Below are positions 18,820 to 28,845 of a stretch of DNA of 64,000 bases, piece after piece. Both the position numbers and the translations under genes were made by a program. Origin of the DNA: Beijerinckiaceae bacterium (GTDB lineage: Bacteria > Bacteroidota > Bacteroidia > Chitinophagales > Chitinophagaceae); the NCBI GenBank assembly GCA_903970475.1, contig CAJCIQ010000046.1, positions 1-64,000 on the forward strand. The letters are read 5' to 3'. The notes beneath the pieces are model-generated. The model was given only the letters and a program-made list of their open reading frames with translations, ran no database searches and was not told the DNA's origin. The number at the start of each line of letters is the position of its first letter. Within the stretch, counting starts at the first letter, position 1.

Positions 18820-20967
18820 CTAATGGGTATATACTTTCCGTATCCGGCTGATGGCCGGGTTGGAATTGATCTGCTCGGTGATATAATAAGCGCCCTGTGG
18901 ATCCACCGCCAGCACTTGCATATTGGAAAACTGTGCCTGAGACAGATTACCGTCCTGATATCCACTGCCAGCCTGCATTAAGATCGTCTGGGCGTGCGTA
19001 TTCTTATCGAACATGGTCAGGGTAAGGTTACCCCCATCCGTGCATACCACATTCCCGCTTATAGGATCTGTAGCAACGCTGGTTACGTTGTTGAAGTTGA
19101 ACCAGCGCTCGACCTGTGCTGGATTAGGCAGCCCGGAATATTCGACCACCTGGTTGTTTCCGTACTGATTATTGAAATAGATATTCCCATTTGCATCCAG
19201 GGCTAATGACGTAGGATTGTCGTTACCTGAGTTAGGGAAGGCACTGCCATAGGTATTGGTGGAGAAATTATATACATCGACCCCTCCGCCGCTGATACCA
19301 AAGATCAATTGACCATTGCTGATACAAAATCCATCGGCGTATTGCATATTGGTTATCAGGGTACTTACCATACCCGACGCGCTGATCTCCCTTACGTTCT
19401 GATTGCCCGCATCATAGACATACATATTCCCCTGGGCATCCATATTGATCTGTTCCATGTAGTTGCTGAACAATGCCCCACTGACGGGTCCATCAGACGC
19501 AGAGCCACCGGATTGATTAGGATTACCTACAAAGATGCTGACGACGCCGGATGGGGTAATTTTCTGAATACTACTGTTGCCAAATAAAGTGAAATACAGG
19601 TTTCCAGCCGCGTCGAAAGTCATACCATTGACCGATTGACCAGTGGGGACGTTATAATAAGTCATCACACCTGCTCTGGAGAATACCGGGCCGGTGGCAT
19701 TAAGACCGCCTGCACTGATGGTCACATTCCCGGTGCTTACGCCAACCGGAACCGTTACGGTAAGTTGGGTATCCAAAGCGGAGACTACGGTGGCAGCAAC
19801 CCCATTGAACAATACCTTATTGGCCGTGGCCGTGGTAGAGAAGCCATTGCCGCTGATGAGCACTGTGGTGCCTGCCAGCCCATTGTTGGGGGTCAGGGCA
19901 GTGATATTGAGGACCTGGACGGTAAAGACGGGACCTGTTACGGATTGCCCATTGACATTTACCACCAGGGGACCGGTGCTGATGCCTGATGGCAAAGTCA
20001 GTGTCAATTGGGTGGTAGTCGACTGCTGTACGGTTAGCACAACTCCGTTGAGGGTCACCAGATTTTGTGCGGGAACAGCACTGAAGCTGGACCCTACGAT
20101 GACTACCCTAGCTCCTGGAAGTCCGCTGCTGGGAGTGACAGAGGTAATGGTGGGGGGAGGCACTACCGTAAATACAGGACCTACTGTTTTTTGTTGATTA
20201 GTCGTCACCGATACGGGGCCGGTTTTAACATTTTTGGGGGCCGTTACCGTGATCATCGTATCGACCACGCTTCCGACACTGGCAATCGTACCATTGAAAT
20301 CCACACTCACCAGGCTGGCATTAGTACCAAAGCCCTGTCCATGGATGCTTACTGTGGTACCCGCACCTCCGGTAAGCGGATCAATCAGGGAGATATGCTG
20401 ATAAGTAAATACGGGTCCTGTAGCGGATTGCCCGTTAGCCTGGACGGTGATGAGTCCTGTACCGGCGCTGTCAGGAACGGAAACGGACAGAATGGTGTCT
20501 GAAGCGTTGCTGATCGTACCTGCCCTACCGTTAAAGTTGACTACTGGCAATCCTGATCCCGAAACAAATCCCGCTCCGGTAATGATAACATTGGTACCGG
20601 CTGGGCCGTTCAGGGGGGATGCGGCATGGATACTCAGTAGCTGATAGGTATAGGTACCGGCGCTTACCTTGGCTCCGCCCACACTCACTTCCACCTGCCC
20701 CGTAGTCCCGCCTGTTGGCGCGATGACGACCAGGCTGGTATCCGTTATCTGAAATATGGACGTCTTAGTTCCATTAAAGGTGACGATATTGGAAAGGGTA
20801 TCGGGCCCGAATCCCCTTCCGTTGATGGTAACCAGCGTACCAGCCAAACCACTGCTCGGAAGGAGGGCGCTGATGGCAAGCGGTTGCCTGGCGTTGTGGT
20901 CGCTTTTTTTGCAGGCTCCCAGCACCAGAGTGATACTCAATAAGGCATATAATAATGGCTTCATCAT
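18820..20967 (-). CDS. IPT/TIG-repeat and NHL-repeat lipoprotein
   Basis: A 715-residue surface lipoprotein. The signal ends in a lipobox (LVLGACKKS). Residues 28-430 hold five IPT/TIG immunoglobulin-like repeats, each starting like ISALLPSSGLAGTLVTINGRGF. From about 440 an NHL-type propeller follows (MTFDAAGNLYFTLFGNSSIQKI, INMDAQGNMYVYDAGNQNVREIS, LALDANGNIYFNNQYGNNQVVEY, LAVDPQGAYYITEQ). It follows the Oar-like TBDT by 14 bases and closes the operon. IPT-NHL lipoproteins accompany TonB receptors in many Bacteroidota and are thought to bind glycans or proteins at the surface. Confidence 0.92.
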   Translation of the reverse strand: MMKPLLYALLSITLVLGACKKSDHNARQPLAISALLPSSGLAGTLVTINGRGFGPDTLSNIVTFNGTKTSIFQITDTSLVVIAPTGGTTGQVEVSVGGAKVSAGTYTYQLLSIHAASPLNGPAGTNVIITGAGFVSGSGLPVVNFNGRAGTISNASDTILSVSVPDSAGTGLITVQANGQSATGPVFTYQHISLIDPLTGGAGTTVSIHGQGFGTNASLVSVDFNGTIASVGSVVDTMITVTAPKNVKTGPVSVTTNQQKTVGPVFTVVPPPTITSVTPSSGLPGARVVIVGSSFSAVPAQNLVTLNGVVLTVQQSTTTQLTLTLPSGISTGPLVVNVNGQSVTGPVFTVQVLNITALTPNNGLAGTTVLISGNGFSTTATANKVLFNGVAATVVSALDTQLTVTVPVGVSTGNVTISAGGLNATGPVFSRAGVMTYYNVPTGQSVNGMTFDAAGNLYFTLFGNSSIQKITPSGVVSIFVGNPNQSGGSASDGPVSGALFSNYMEQINMDAQGNMYVYDAGNQNVREISASGMVSTLITNMQYADGFCISNGQLIFGISGGGVDVYNFSTNTYGSAFPNSGNDNPTSLALDANGNIYFNNQYGNNQVVEYSGLPNPAQVERWFNFNNVTSVATDPISGNVVCTDGGNLTLTMFDKNTHAQTILMQAGSGYQDGNLSQAQFSNMQVLAVDPQGAYYITEQINSNPAISRIRKVYTH

Positions 20968-20981
20968 GCGTATGATTTACA

Positions 20982-23900
20982 TTAGAAGGAATACCTCAGA
21001 CCTACCTGCATTTGGTAGCGGGAGTTGAAATAATCTACGGAATAGGGCTTGCCCGGGTTGATAAAAGTGTACACCGGATATCCATTCGCATTTTGCTGGG
21101 CCGGGAATAAAGTAGGCATCAAACCAACACTGGCCGTTTGATTATAGGTATCCGGCACGAAATACAGTTGTCCCCAGTTCTTATCCAGCAGACTGGTCAG
21201 GTTAATCACATCAATCGAAAGCGTGATATACTGACTGTTGGGATGCTTTCCAAAGTGGTATTCCTGGGCAAAGCGGAAATCAGCCTGGGTATTCCATGGT
21301 GTATGCGCCGCATTCCTTTGGGTAAACTGTCCCCTGCGGCTGCTCAGGTATTTATTGCCATCTATATAAGCATTGAAGGCAGCGGCCTGGGAAGCAGCGG
21401 TCACAGTCTGTCCGGAAGCATCGGTATAATCCTGGAAGAACCCAACGGCCTCGGCTACCTTGGGAATATACGCCAGGCTCACCTGTTGCCCCGTTCCCTG
21501 TATACTCTGGTTGACAAATCCATAGGTAAAGGGAGCGCCGGACTGGGCATTCACAAATAAGCTGAAGGTGCTCACCCAATGATTCGTCCAGACCTTCCGG
21601 TAATGGATATTGGAAATGATACGGTGCCGTATATCAAAGTTGGATAATGCCAGTCCGGGATTATTGGGATTGAGGGCTTGGTTCAACTGCCAGTTGCTTT
21701 CCATCGAGTTGCGGATCCCATTGGATACGTCTTCACTCCTTCCATAGGTATAGGCAATCATAAACCCAAAACCGGAAGTAAAATCTTTGGAGACAGATCC
21801 AGTAATGTTATAGCGGTATCCCAAATGGGTATTACTCATTTCATAGGCATTGGTAAAATGCGGATCTACACCCGCACTGGGGAAGATGGGTTGTACATGG
21901 TTCACATCATAGGGATAATACCGGGGATTGTCCTGGGTATTGACCTGTTGGAAGGTAATATCCTCCAGGGTTTTGGTATAAATTCCCTCCAAGGAATATT
22001 TAAACCCGTGGTTATCCGTATAATCCAGGGCCGCACTCGTCCTCCAGATCTTTGGCATTACCAGATGGTTATTTACCGCATCCACCTGCGTAGGACCTGC
22101 ATTCACCTTATCCACAACGCCTCCGTTGGCGGCTATGAAACTGGAAATGCCATTGGGATTGTACACCATAGGATCTGTGCCTGGCAGAAAGGCTTTGTTG
22201 CTGGCTTTCTGGTCAAAGGCTCCATAAGTCTGTCCGTTGTTATAAAAGGAATAACCCAGCCACGCAAAGGGGATACGACCAGTGAACAATCCGGTACCAC
22301 CTCTGAGTACCAGTTTTCGATCTCCACTCAACCCTGCAAAGTCATAACGAAAACCAATCCTGGGAGCAAACTGGGGCGTAGCAAAGTAATCATTGCGGAT
22401 TTGGTTCAAGGGTGTATACGTGTAGGTATTACCGAAATATGGATCGGTATAAGCATTCTCTGTTTTGGGACTCAGGATCTGTTTCTGAGGCACGATGGTT
22501 TCATCCACCCTGATTCCGGGGGTTAATTTAAACCGGTCGTTAACCCGGATCTCATCTTCGGCGTAAACGCTGTAAAGGTCAACGTTAAATTCCGCAGAAG
22601 GATGAGCCATGATGTAAGCACGGCTATCGTCCGTATAGTTATATGCACCTCTTACGCGGTAAGGCTCGCTGGCCAGGTAATCGCCTATGCTATTGTAATC
22701 CACACGTCCATTCCAGGAATTGACGAAGTTGTACAGGATATGATACAGCTCGTTATGCGTCCCAAAGGTGAGCCGGTTTTTTCCCAGGTTGAGGACCAGG
22801 TTATCGGTGATCTCCACGCTGTTTTGCTTCATATCGAAGATGGCCGCTTCCCGGTCTGTACCCAAATAAATGGTGGTGCCAGGGGTATTACCCAGGATCT
22901 GCACCTGGGGATGAATAGAATCGCTGGGATTGCGGTAATCATGTATAGCCGTATAACCGGCAATAAGGCTATTGGACCAACGGCTGTTGAACTGGGTTTT
23001 TAGTTCGGCTACCGTGCTGCTTTGGTTGTTTACCTGCTCGTAAGCAATGTCCCCAAACCGGAAATCCTGCTGGTCCCGCTCCAGGTTAATGGCCTGGGAA
23101 CTGATGGTATTGTTGCGGACAGATAATTGGTTATGGTCGTTGATGTTCCAGTCCAGGCGGTTGAAATATTTGTTGGAATTGGCGTTGACGTTATAGGTCC
23201 CATAAGTACCGGGGTCCCATCCGTAATGTTGAATCGTATACTGGCGCAGGTTTTGCGCGTCGCTCAAACTAAGTATGCCATTAGACTCTGCGCTTCCTGC
23301 ATTTTGTTGTATGGGATCCTGACGCCTGGCCAGTTCTTCATTGGTAAAGAAAAACAGTTTGTTCTTTATCAGCGGGAACCCGATCCGGAAACCCGTCTGG
23401 AAATCGTGAAAGGCACTCGGCTCCTTACCCTCATCTCCAATCCGGTCACTACCCGTCAGGGTTGCATTGCGTCCATAGGCATAAATAGAACCGGTCACCG
23501 TATTGGTTCCGGAACGCGTAACCGCATTAACGCTACCCCCGGTAAACCCACCTAATTTCACATCATAGGGCGAGACATACGCTTGCATGTCCTCAATGGC
23601 ATCCATGGAAATGGGATTGGAGCGGGTACTGCTCCCAGGCATACCGGAAGTCCCGGTAATCCCTCCCAGGGAGGGGCTGAAGCCAATGGCGTCATTGTTG
23701 ATCGCTCCGTCCACGGTTACATTATTGTAGCGGAAATTGGTGCCGGCAAAGGAGTTGTCCTTGGAAGCCTGGGGTACCATACGGGTCATGTCGGTGATGC
23801 TCCTGGACAAGGTAGGCATATTGCGGATATTGTCCCGGCTGATATTGGTGCCTGAACCAAAAGCATTGGCCTGGGCACTCGTACGGGAGGCTTTCACTAC

Positions 23901-24266
23901 GACAGCATGTAATTCCTGGACCTGAGCCACCAGTAAAAAATTCTGGGTCTGCGCGTCCCCAAGGGTCACCGTAACTGCATCCTTTACCTGGGTCTCCATA
24001 CCGGCATAAGTCACTTCTATATGGTAGGGACCGCCTATTCGCAGGTTGGGAATCGTATAAAAGCCACTACCAGTCACTGTGGTGGTGTACCTGGTACCGG
24101 AGGGCTGGTGCACGGCCGTCACGGTGGCCCCATTCATGGGATGTCCGCTGGAATCCTGCACCCTTCCGGTCAGGGAACCGCTGGTTTCCTGGGCCATCAG
24201 GGCAGGCGCAGTCAATACCCCCAGCAGAATCCCCAACAAACACAGCATATGTGTAATCTTTGTCAT
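20982..24266 (-). CDS. Oar-like TonB-dependent receptor
   Basis: A 1094-residue outer membrane receptor. Signal peptide 1-25, a carboxypeptidase-regulatory-like domain at about 30-115 (GSLTGRVQDSSGHPMNGATV), a plug domain at about 125-245 and a 22-strand barrel ending in QVGLRYSF with a terminal Phe. The plug region MPTLSRSITDMTRMVPQ and the Y-D-V-K-LGGFTGGSVNAVTRSGTN stretch are typical of Oar-type receptors, which are linked to adhesion and secretion as well as import. It has no STN domain, so it does not itself signal to the FecR protein of this locus. It follows the third FAS1 gene by 20 bases. Confidence 0.95.
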   Translation of the reverse strand: MTKITHMLCLLGILLGVLTAPALMAQETSGSLTGRVQDSSGHPMNGATVTAVHQPSGTRYTTTVTGSGFYTIPNLRIGGPYHIEVTYAGMETQVKDAVTVTLGDAQTQNFLLVAQVQELHAVVVKASRTSAQANAFGSGTNISRDNIRNMPTLSRSITDMTRMVPQASKDNSFAGTNFRYNNVTVDGAINNDAIGFSPSLGGITGTSGMPGSSTRSNPISMDAIEDMQAYVSPYDVKLGGFTGGSVNAVTRSGTNTVTGSIYAYGRNATLTGSDRIGDEGKEPSAFHDFQTGFRIGFPLIKNKLFFFTNEELARRQDPIQQNAGSAESNGILSLSDAQNLRQYTIQHYGWDPGTYGTYNVNANSNKYFNRLDWNINDHNQLSVRNNTISSQAINLERDQQDFRFGDIAYEQVNNQSSTVAELKTQFNSRWSNSLIAGYTAIHDYRNPSDSIHPQVQILGNTPGTTIYLGTDREAAIFDMKQNSVEITDNLVLNLGKNRLTFGTHNELYHILYNFVNSWNGRVDYNSIGDYLASEPYRVRGAYNYTDDSRAYIMAHPSAEFNVDLYSVYAEDEIRVNDRFKLTPGIRVDETIVPQKQILSPKTENAYTDPYFGNTYTYTPLNQIRNDYFATPQFAPRIGFRYDFAGLSGDRKLVLRGGTGLFTGRIPFAWLGYSFYNNGQTYGAFDQKASNKAFLPGTDPMVYNPNGISSFIAANGGVVDKVNAGPTQVDAVNNHLVMPKIWRTSAALDYTDNHGFKYSLEGIYTKTLEDITFQQVNTQDNPRYYPYDVNHVQPIFPSAGVDPHFTNAYEMSNTHLGYRYNITGSVSKDFTSGFGFMIAYTYGRSEDVSNGIRNSMESNWQLNQALNPNNPGLALSNFDIRHRIISNIHYRKVWTNHWVSTFSLFVNAQSGAPFTYGFVNQSIQGTGQQVSLAYIPKVAEAVGFFQDYTDASGQTVTAASQAAAFNAYIDGNKYLSSRRGQFTQRNAAHTPWNTQADFRFAQEYHFGKHPNSQYITLSIDVINLTSLLDKNWGQLYFVPDTYNQTASVGLMPTLFPAQQNANGYPVYTFINPGKPYSVDYFNSRYQMQVGLRYSF

Positions 24267-24286
24267 CAGTCAGTAGAATTAGTGGG

Positions 24287-25267
24287 TTAATAGGTCGATT
24301 TCAATACCTGATTAATTTCATGCACGACGCCGTTTCCCGCGAGGATATTGGACTTCGCCAAAGAGGCGGCGCTGCTGTTCCCGGGTCCTTGCAGGGTAAT
24401 GCCTGAATAGGTCCCAGGCCCTGAAGAAACCAGGGTTACAGTGACACTGTTTCCATCCAGCATCGTTTCTGAGCCCACGCCGCTGGGCCCGATAGACAAC
24501 ACATAGTCGTAGATAAAGCGACGTCCGCTGAGGATCTGGTAATCCAATATGCTCGAAAGCACAGCAGGAGACGTAGCCAGAACGCTGTCTTCCGTCATGA
24601 TACCTAAAGCCCTGAAAGCACTGTTGGTCGGAGCAAAAACGGTGTACGCCCCATTAGAGCCGGCGATAGAATCATTAAGTCCAGTCACATTCATGGCTTC
24701 ATTAAAAAAGGTGAGGGCCGTATCTCCTTCCAATGCCTGGTGAATCGTCTGATAGATGGGGGGATTCAACACGGCGTTGATCACCTGGATAAGCCCATTG
24801 GCTGTAACAATATTGGAGGTGGTGACCTGGGTACCATTGATGGTAATCACCGTATCCCCATTCAATATCCAATGGGTCACATACATCTTGTCACCATGAA
24901 GCGTACGCACTTCCTGATTGAAGGCAAAGGGCAGCTCATTGAAGTAATAGGTGCCCCCCAGGATATGGTAAGCGATAATCTGGGTCATCAGGGCATTACT
25001 CGTGCCCTCAACGGCCACTACACCCGAATATCCGGAGGAACTAAAGGCGTTGTTATCGGGAACCAGGACCGTATATGGCCCAGGTTGCAGCAGGGTATCG
25101 CCCAGGTGGGTATAGGTCAAGGCCGTGCTGAACAGGCTCAGGTCGTCATTGTCCTGGATGACATAGGTCAACTGGTTGCCTGCCTTCTGGGAAGAAGAAC
25201 TGCTACTCTTCTTACAGGATACCAGACCCAGGACCAGAACCATGAGGCATATATTGATTCGTTGCAT
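24287..25267 (-). CDS. FAS1 (fasciclin) lipoprotein, third of three
   Basis: A 326-residue lipoprotein: lipobox LGLVSCKKS at about residues 12-20, a poly-Ser spacer, then two FAS1 domains (about 35-175 and 180-325). FAS1 motifs are clear: YTVLVPDNNAF and YTVFAPTNSAF (H1 box), TANGLIQVINAVL and AGNGVVHEINQVL (H2 box). FAS1 domains act in adhesion and in binding polysaccharides or proteins. It lies 24 bases after the second FAS1 gene. Confidence 0.93.
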   Translation of the reverse strand: MQRINICLMVLVLGLVSCKKSSSSSSQKAGNQLTYVIQDNDDLSLFSTALTYTHLGDTLLQPGPYTVLVPDNNAFSSSGYSGVVAVEGTSNALMTQIIAYHILGGTYYFNELPFAFNQEVRTLHGDKMYVTHWILNGDTVITINGTQVTTSNIVTANGLIQVINAVLNPPIYQTIHQALEGDTALTFFNEAMNVTGLNDSIAGSNGAYTVFAPTNSAFRALGIMTEDSVLATSPAVLSSILDYQILSGRRFIYDYVLSIGPSGVGSETMLDGNSVTVTLVSSGPGTYSGITLQGPGNSSAASLAKSNILAGNGVVHEINQVLKSTY

Positions 25268-25291
25268 AGACTTTTAGGAATATGGTTAAGG

Positions 25292-26527
25292 TTAGGGAAG
25301 CAGTAGGTTATCCACGGAATGCACGACCCCGTTGAGGGTAGTAATATCGTGGGGCGAAACGATGGTAGCAGCCTGGCCGGTGGGATTGTCCTGCCGGTGT
25401 AATACCACCTGCCCATTCTGGTTCGAGAACAGCAGGTTCAGGAATATAGCAGACTGTCCGCTCTGTCCACCACCGGAAGGTTTTTCCACGTAGATGTTCA
25501 GGGAAGGATTACTCAGCATGTCCTGGGTATAGAACACTCCCGTGCTTTGGTTATACAGCAGTATGGAATCCATATTGGTGCTCATGACATTGTAATACTG
25601 GTTATAGAAGTTCCCCGAAATCACCACCACCGAGTTCTGGATATAATTGTCTATATCATTGTAGCTGAAAAAACCTGCCTTACGGAAGGCATTGTTGGTC
25701 GGAATAAAATAAGTCCTGGGTGCAACACCCTGGATCATCTGTAAGGCGACAGTATCCGGAGAGGAAGTATACACAATTGTATTAAAGGACACATAATTGG
25801 CGCTGTATACAGAATCGCTGATGTAGCAGGCGGCCATATACAGGCTATAGGCGGTATCCTGTGCAATGACAGCGTATGCTTCCTGCGTGGGTTTACTGAT
25901 CACAGTGTCGTTCATCCATAATACACCGTCTGTGGCCGCTATGGCAGAAGCACCTGAAGAGGTTACAGGAACCCCGTTCAGCAGCAGCGCTCCATTGGTC
26001 CAACCAACTGTGAGGTAGTAGCTGTAAGGATTCTGCTGGTTGTATCCATTCCCTGGTTGCCAGGGCTCCCCAGGATAGGAACTGGCAATGCTGGTGACCT
26101 GTAGCAGGGTATTCACCGGCTCGTAACCCTGAAGGTTGCTTAGTCCTTCGGAGGTATAAGGACCACTGGTGGCCAGGTAAAAAACGATACTGTCCAGGGC
26201 AGCCGGCGTATAGCTTGCTACCTGGGAAAGGCCGATACCAAATCTTTGAAAGGCGGAATCGGTGGGCGCAAACAGGGTAAACATGGAGGCAGCGCCGGCA
26301 GCGCGCAGGCTGTCCAGGTAGTGCCCCAGATCAGAATGGTGATAGATCGAATCGTAAATACGCAGATCCGGTATAGAATCGATCAGTTCCACCAGGCTCC
26401 GGTTGGTCAACTGGGTATAAGGAATAGGCTGACCTACCGTTTTGGGCGGTTCCTCGTTTTTGGAACAGGAAGCCGCCAACCAGCAAAGCGGAAGGATCCA
26501 ACTGAGTGTTTTTATGGAAAGTTTCAT
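25292..26527 (-). CDS. FAS1 (fasciclin) lipoprotein, second of three
   Basis: A 411-residue lipoprotein with lipobox LAASCSKN and two FAS1-like domains. The first shows MFTLFAPTDSAFQRFG; the second shows YFIPTNNAFRKAG and ends in TTLNGVVHSVDNLLLP. The stretch between the domains is longer than in the other two and rich in Tyr, Asn and Ser. The gene starts 20 bases after the first FAS1 gene. Despite similar architecture the three proteins differ strongly in sequence, so this is not a recent tandem duplication. Confidence 0.92.
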   Translation of the reverse strand: MKLSIKTLSWILPLCWLAASCSKNEEPPKTVGQPIPYTQLTNRSLVELIDSIPDLRIYDSIYHHSDLGHYLDSLRAAGAASMFTLFAPTDSAFQRFGIGLSQVASYTPAALDSIVFYLATSGPYTSEGLSNLQGYEPVNTLLQVTSIASSYPGEPWQPGNGYNQQNPYSYYLTVGWTNGALLLNGVPVTSSGASAIAATDGVLWMNDTVISKPTQEAYAVIAQDTAYSLYMAACYISDSVYSANYVSFNTIVYTSSPDTVALQMIQGVAPRTYFIPTNNAFRKAGFFSYNDIDNYIQNSVVVISGNFYNQYYNVMSTNMDSILLYNQSTGVFYTQDMLSNPSLNIYVEKPSGGGQSGQSAIFLNLLFSNQNGQVVLHRQDNPTGQAATIVSPHDITTLNGVVHSVDNLLLP

Positions 26528-26547
26528 ATGCGATTCATTATCTCGTT

Positions 26548-27621
26548 TTAGTTGTGGACCTTATTGGGTAATACTACCAGGTCAGATAAAATGTGGACTA
26601 CCCCATTGGAGCAGGCGTAGTTGGTCCCATTGGGGACATATGGCGTAGTCTCGGGGTAGCCGTAGGGGCTGAATATGGGTCCTACATAATTCCCCGAAGG
26701 ATCCAGCAGGTAGCATCCATATCCGTAGTAAACCCCTGTCATATTGAAACTATAACCGCCCGCAGAAGGGAAAACAGCGTTGGCTCCACTGTTGGCGTAA
26801 AGGCCTATCATCATCAGGTCCTCCGTGAACAGATGGTGGGGGTACTGAACATAGCCGGAAAACAAAATGGGATTATACAAGGTAGGGTCCAGGTTATTGA
26901 CACTATCTGCTGTCAGTCCCCTAGACTCCATCCCACTGTTACTGACCGCATATAGCGTAAGTGGATTAGCTGTTCTCAGGCTATCCCAAAGCCCAAAGCG
27001 CTTCAGGGCAGCGGCAAAATCACTCAAATCCGGGCGGGCTGCCACAAAATCCTGAACGGTGCACGCGTTGACATTGATCACAGAGTCCATGACGTGGATC
27101 ACCGCATTGGCTTCGGTCACGTCGTAAGTGGTGGCATTCCCAGCAGCATTTTCAAATCCCGCTACCTGCACGCCTTCGATAGTGAAGGCGCCCTGGTATT
27201 GGCCCTGATAAGGGGAAAAATACAGGTTCACCCCATTGAGGTTGGGATAAAGGTTATCCAGATTAGAGGGGATACCGCTGAAAAATATTTTCGTTGGCAG
27301 TATATAGGAGCGCACCATGTACCTGAGCGTGTCGATAGGGAACTTATCGAAATCTGTGGGGGACAGGATGCTGTCCGCATTGAAAGCCTCATTGGTAGGG
27401 ACCAATACCGTATAACTGGCGCCCGGATTATTGAGGGTATCAAAAAGGCCGGCCTTTTTGACAGCAGCGGCAAACAGGGTAAAGTCAAAATTATTGTTGA
27501 TATAATCGCCAGCGTTCTGAACGGTAGACGAGGCCTGTTCCTGACTTTGGTAATTGGGCTTTTTGCAGCCCAGCCCCCCAATGAATAGCAACAGAACAAG
27601 GTATTTATATGTATGTAGCAT
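26548..27621 (-). CDS. FAS1 (fasciclin) lipoprotein, first of three
   Basis: A 357-residue lipoprotein; lipobox GGLGCKKP at about residues 14-21. Two FAS1-like domains: the first has YTVLVPTNEAFNADS and EANAVIHVMDSVI; the second has LYAVSNSGM in place of the usual H1 box and ends in CSNGVVHILSDLVVLP. The second H1 box is thus degenerate. The gene is 21 bases after the DUF4397-like gene 27643-28845. Confidence 0.92.
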   Translation of the reverse strand: MLHTYKYLVLLLFIGGLGCKKPNYQSQEQASSTVQNAGDYINNNFDFTLFAAAVKKAGLFDTLNNPGASYTVLVPTNEAFNADSILSPTDFDKFPIDTLRYMVRSYILPTKIFFSGIPSNLDNLYPNLNGVNLYFSPYQGQYQGAFTIEGVQVAGFENAAGNATTYDVTEANAVIHVMDSVINVNACTVQDFVAARPDLSDFAAALKRFGLWDSLRTANPLTLYAVSNSGMESRGLTADSVNNLDPTLYNPILFSGYVQYPHHLFTEDLMMIGLYANSGANAVFPSAGGYSFNMTGVYYGYGCYLLDPSGNYVGPIFSPYGYPETTPYVPNGTNYACSNGVVHILSDLVVLPNKVHN

Positions 27622-27642
27622 ATCAGATCGGTATTGAATGAA

Positions 27643-28845
27643 TTAATACGACTCCACGGGTGGTGCATACTGCCGCTGTACACTCATCACGTAGGCATGT
27701 CCATTGATCATTTCCACAGAAGAGATGCTGGAATATGAGCGGGCGCTATAGGTACCCGATGGAATGGTAATAATGAGGTTGGGGGACCAGTAGGCATCGT
27801 TATGGGGAGGACCTACGAATGTCTGCTTGGTATAGTACTCCGCCGTACAGGCCAGCACCGCATAATCTCCCTGGCTATTGCTATAGGAGGGGAAGTTACC
27901 TGCTGAAGGATTGTAATCCGGAGAGAGAAACATAAACTCCTCCCATATTTTACTATGGATGTCCGTGCTGTCCGATCCCTGGTAGGAAGGAAATATGGGG
28001 AAGGATGTGTAAGGAGCCACCCCGGAAGCGTAGGAACGGATAACAGAAGTCAAAGGCACATACTGATACCCGGGCACTACGTTACTTCCTGGTCCGGCCA
28101 CGCTGTCCGGGAAATACAGCGTCAGGAATACGTTCATGGTATCCCTGATGGAGGAACCTCCACCGGCTGTTCCCAGGGCCGCCACTGCCTGGGCGCTAAA
28201 TCCAGCCGCGCTCAGGTTGTAGAAATTCACGTAACACAAGGAGTCATCAAAGGGCAGTTTGGTGAACTGCTCATGGCGCATGTAAAAACTGATGGGTATG
28301 GGTGAGCTATACACATCCTTTTGCAGGAGTTCCATGGTATACACCTCCCCTTCTGCCAAGTCAACCGTAGTGTCTGCAAAGGCAAATTTACGTTGAGCAG
28401 CCGCCAGTTGGAAAAAGGGGGTCTGGGAAACCGGGCGGCTGTAGAATACGAAGCGGTGCTTTCCGGAAGTGATCTGAGCCCAACTCGATAAATCAAATCC
28501 ATTCAGGATAGGGCCGACGAGTACCTTTTCGGAACCGGGGTATTCATAATTGTCTGAGGAGGTATTCCCCGCATTAGCGGGGTATGGGGGTGCATAAGCC
28601 AAACGCTGGTCCAGGAAATCGCCCAGCACAGCTCCCCCATTGACGACTCCGTTGGCATCGAAGGTGGGGTCAACCACCATGGCCAGGTAAGGTTGGGGTT
28701 CGTCTTTGGTGGCGGGGGTGATGCTGTAGTTAAGGCTATTGAAGAACCTGAAGTAGGCAGGATTACTGATGGTATTATAAGTTACCTTCCGGCAGCCGCA
28801 GAGCAGTAAAACGGCCAACAATCCAGTATATGTTATCATTCTCAT
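27643..28845 (-). CDS. DUF4397-like lipoprotein, 400 residues
   Basis: A lipoprotein with lipobox VLLLCGCRK at about residues 11-19. The body is beta-rich and resembles DUF4397 (YFRFFNSLNYS at the start, CYVNFYNLSAAGF in the middle, RVRF-like repeats of short strands), and it ends in VQRQYAPPVESY. Its ATG overlaps the stop of the preceding DUF4397 gene in ATGA, so the two are translationally coupled. Binding partners are unknown; it probably sits on the outer membrane with the receptor encoded upstream. Confidence 0.8.
   Translation of the reverse strand: MRMITYTGLLAVLLLCGCRKVTYNTISNPAYFRFFNSLNYSITPATKDEPQPYLAMVVDPTFDANGVVNGGAVLGDFLDQRLAYAPPYPANAGNTSSDNYEYPGSEKVLVGPILNGFDLSSWAQITSGKHRFVFYSRPVSQTPFFQLAAAQRKFAFADTTVDLAEGEVYTMELLQKDVYSSPIPISFYMRHEQFTKLPFDDSLCYVNFYNLSAAGFSAQAVAALGTAGGGSSIRDTMNVFLTLYFPDSVAGPGSNVVPGYQYVPLTSVIRSYASGVAPYTSFPIFPSYQGSDSTDIHSKIWEEFMFLSPDYNPSAGNFPSYSNSQGDYAVLACTAEYYTKQTFVGPPHNDAYWSPNLIITIPSGTYSARSYSSISSVEMINGHAYVMSVQRQYAPPVESY

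Noticed and set aside
24287-27621. The three FAS1 genes as a recent tandem triplication
   Set aside because: Apart from the short FAS1 boxes the proteins and their DNA are too different in sequence and length.
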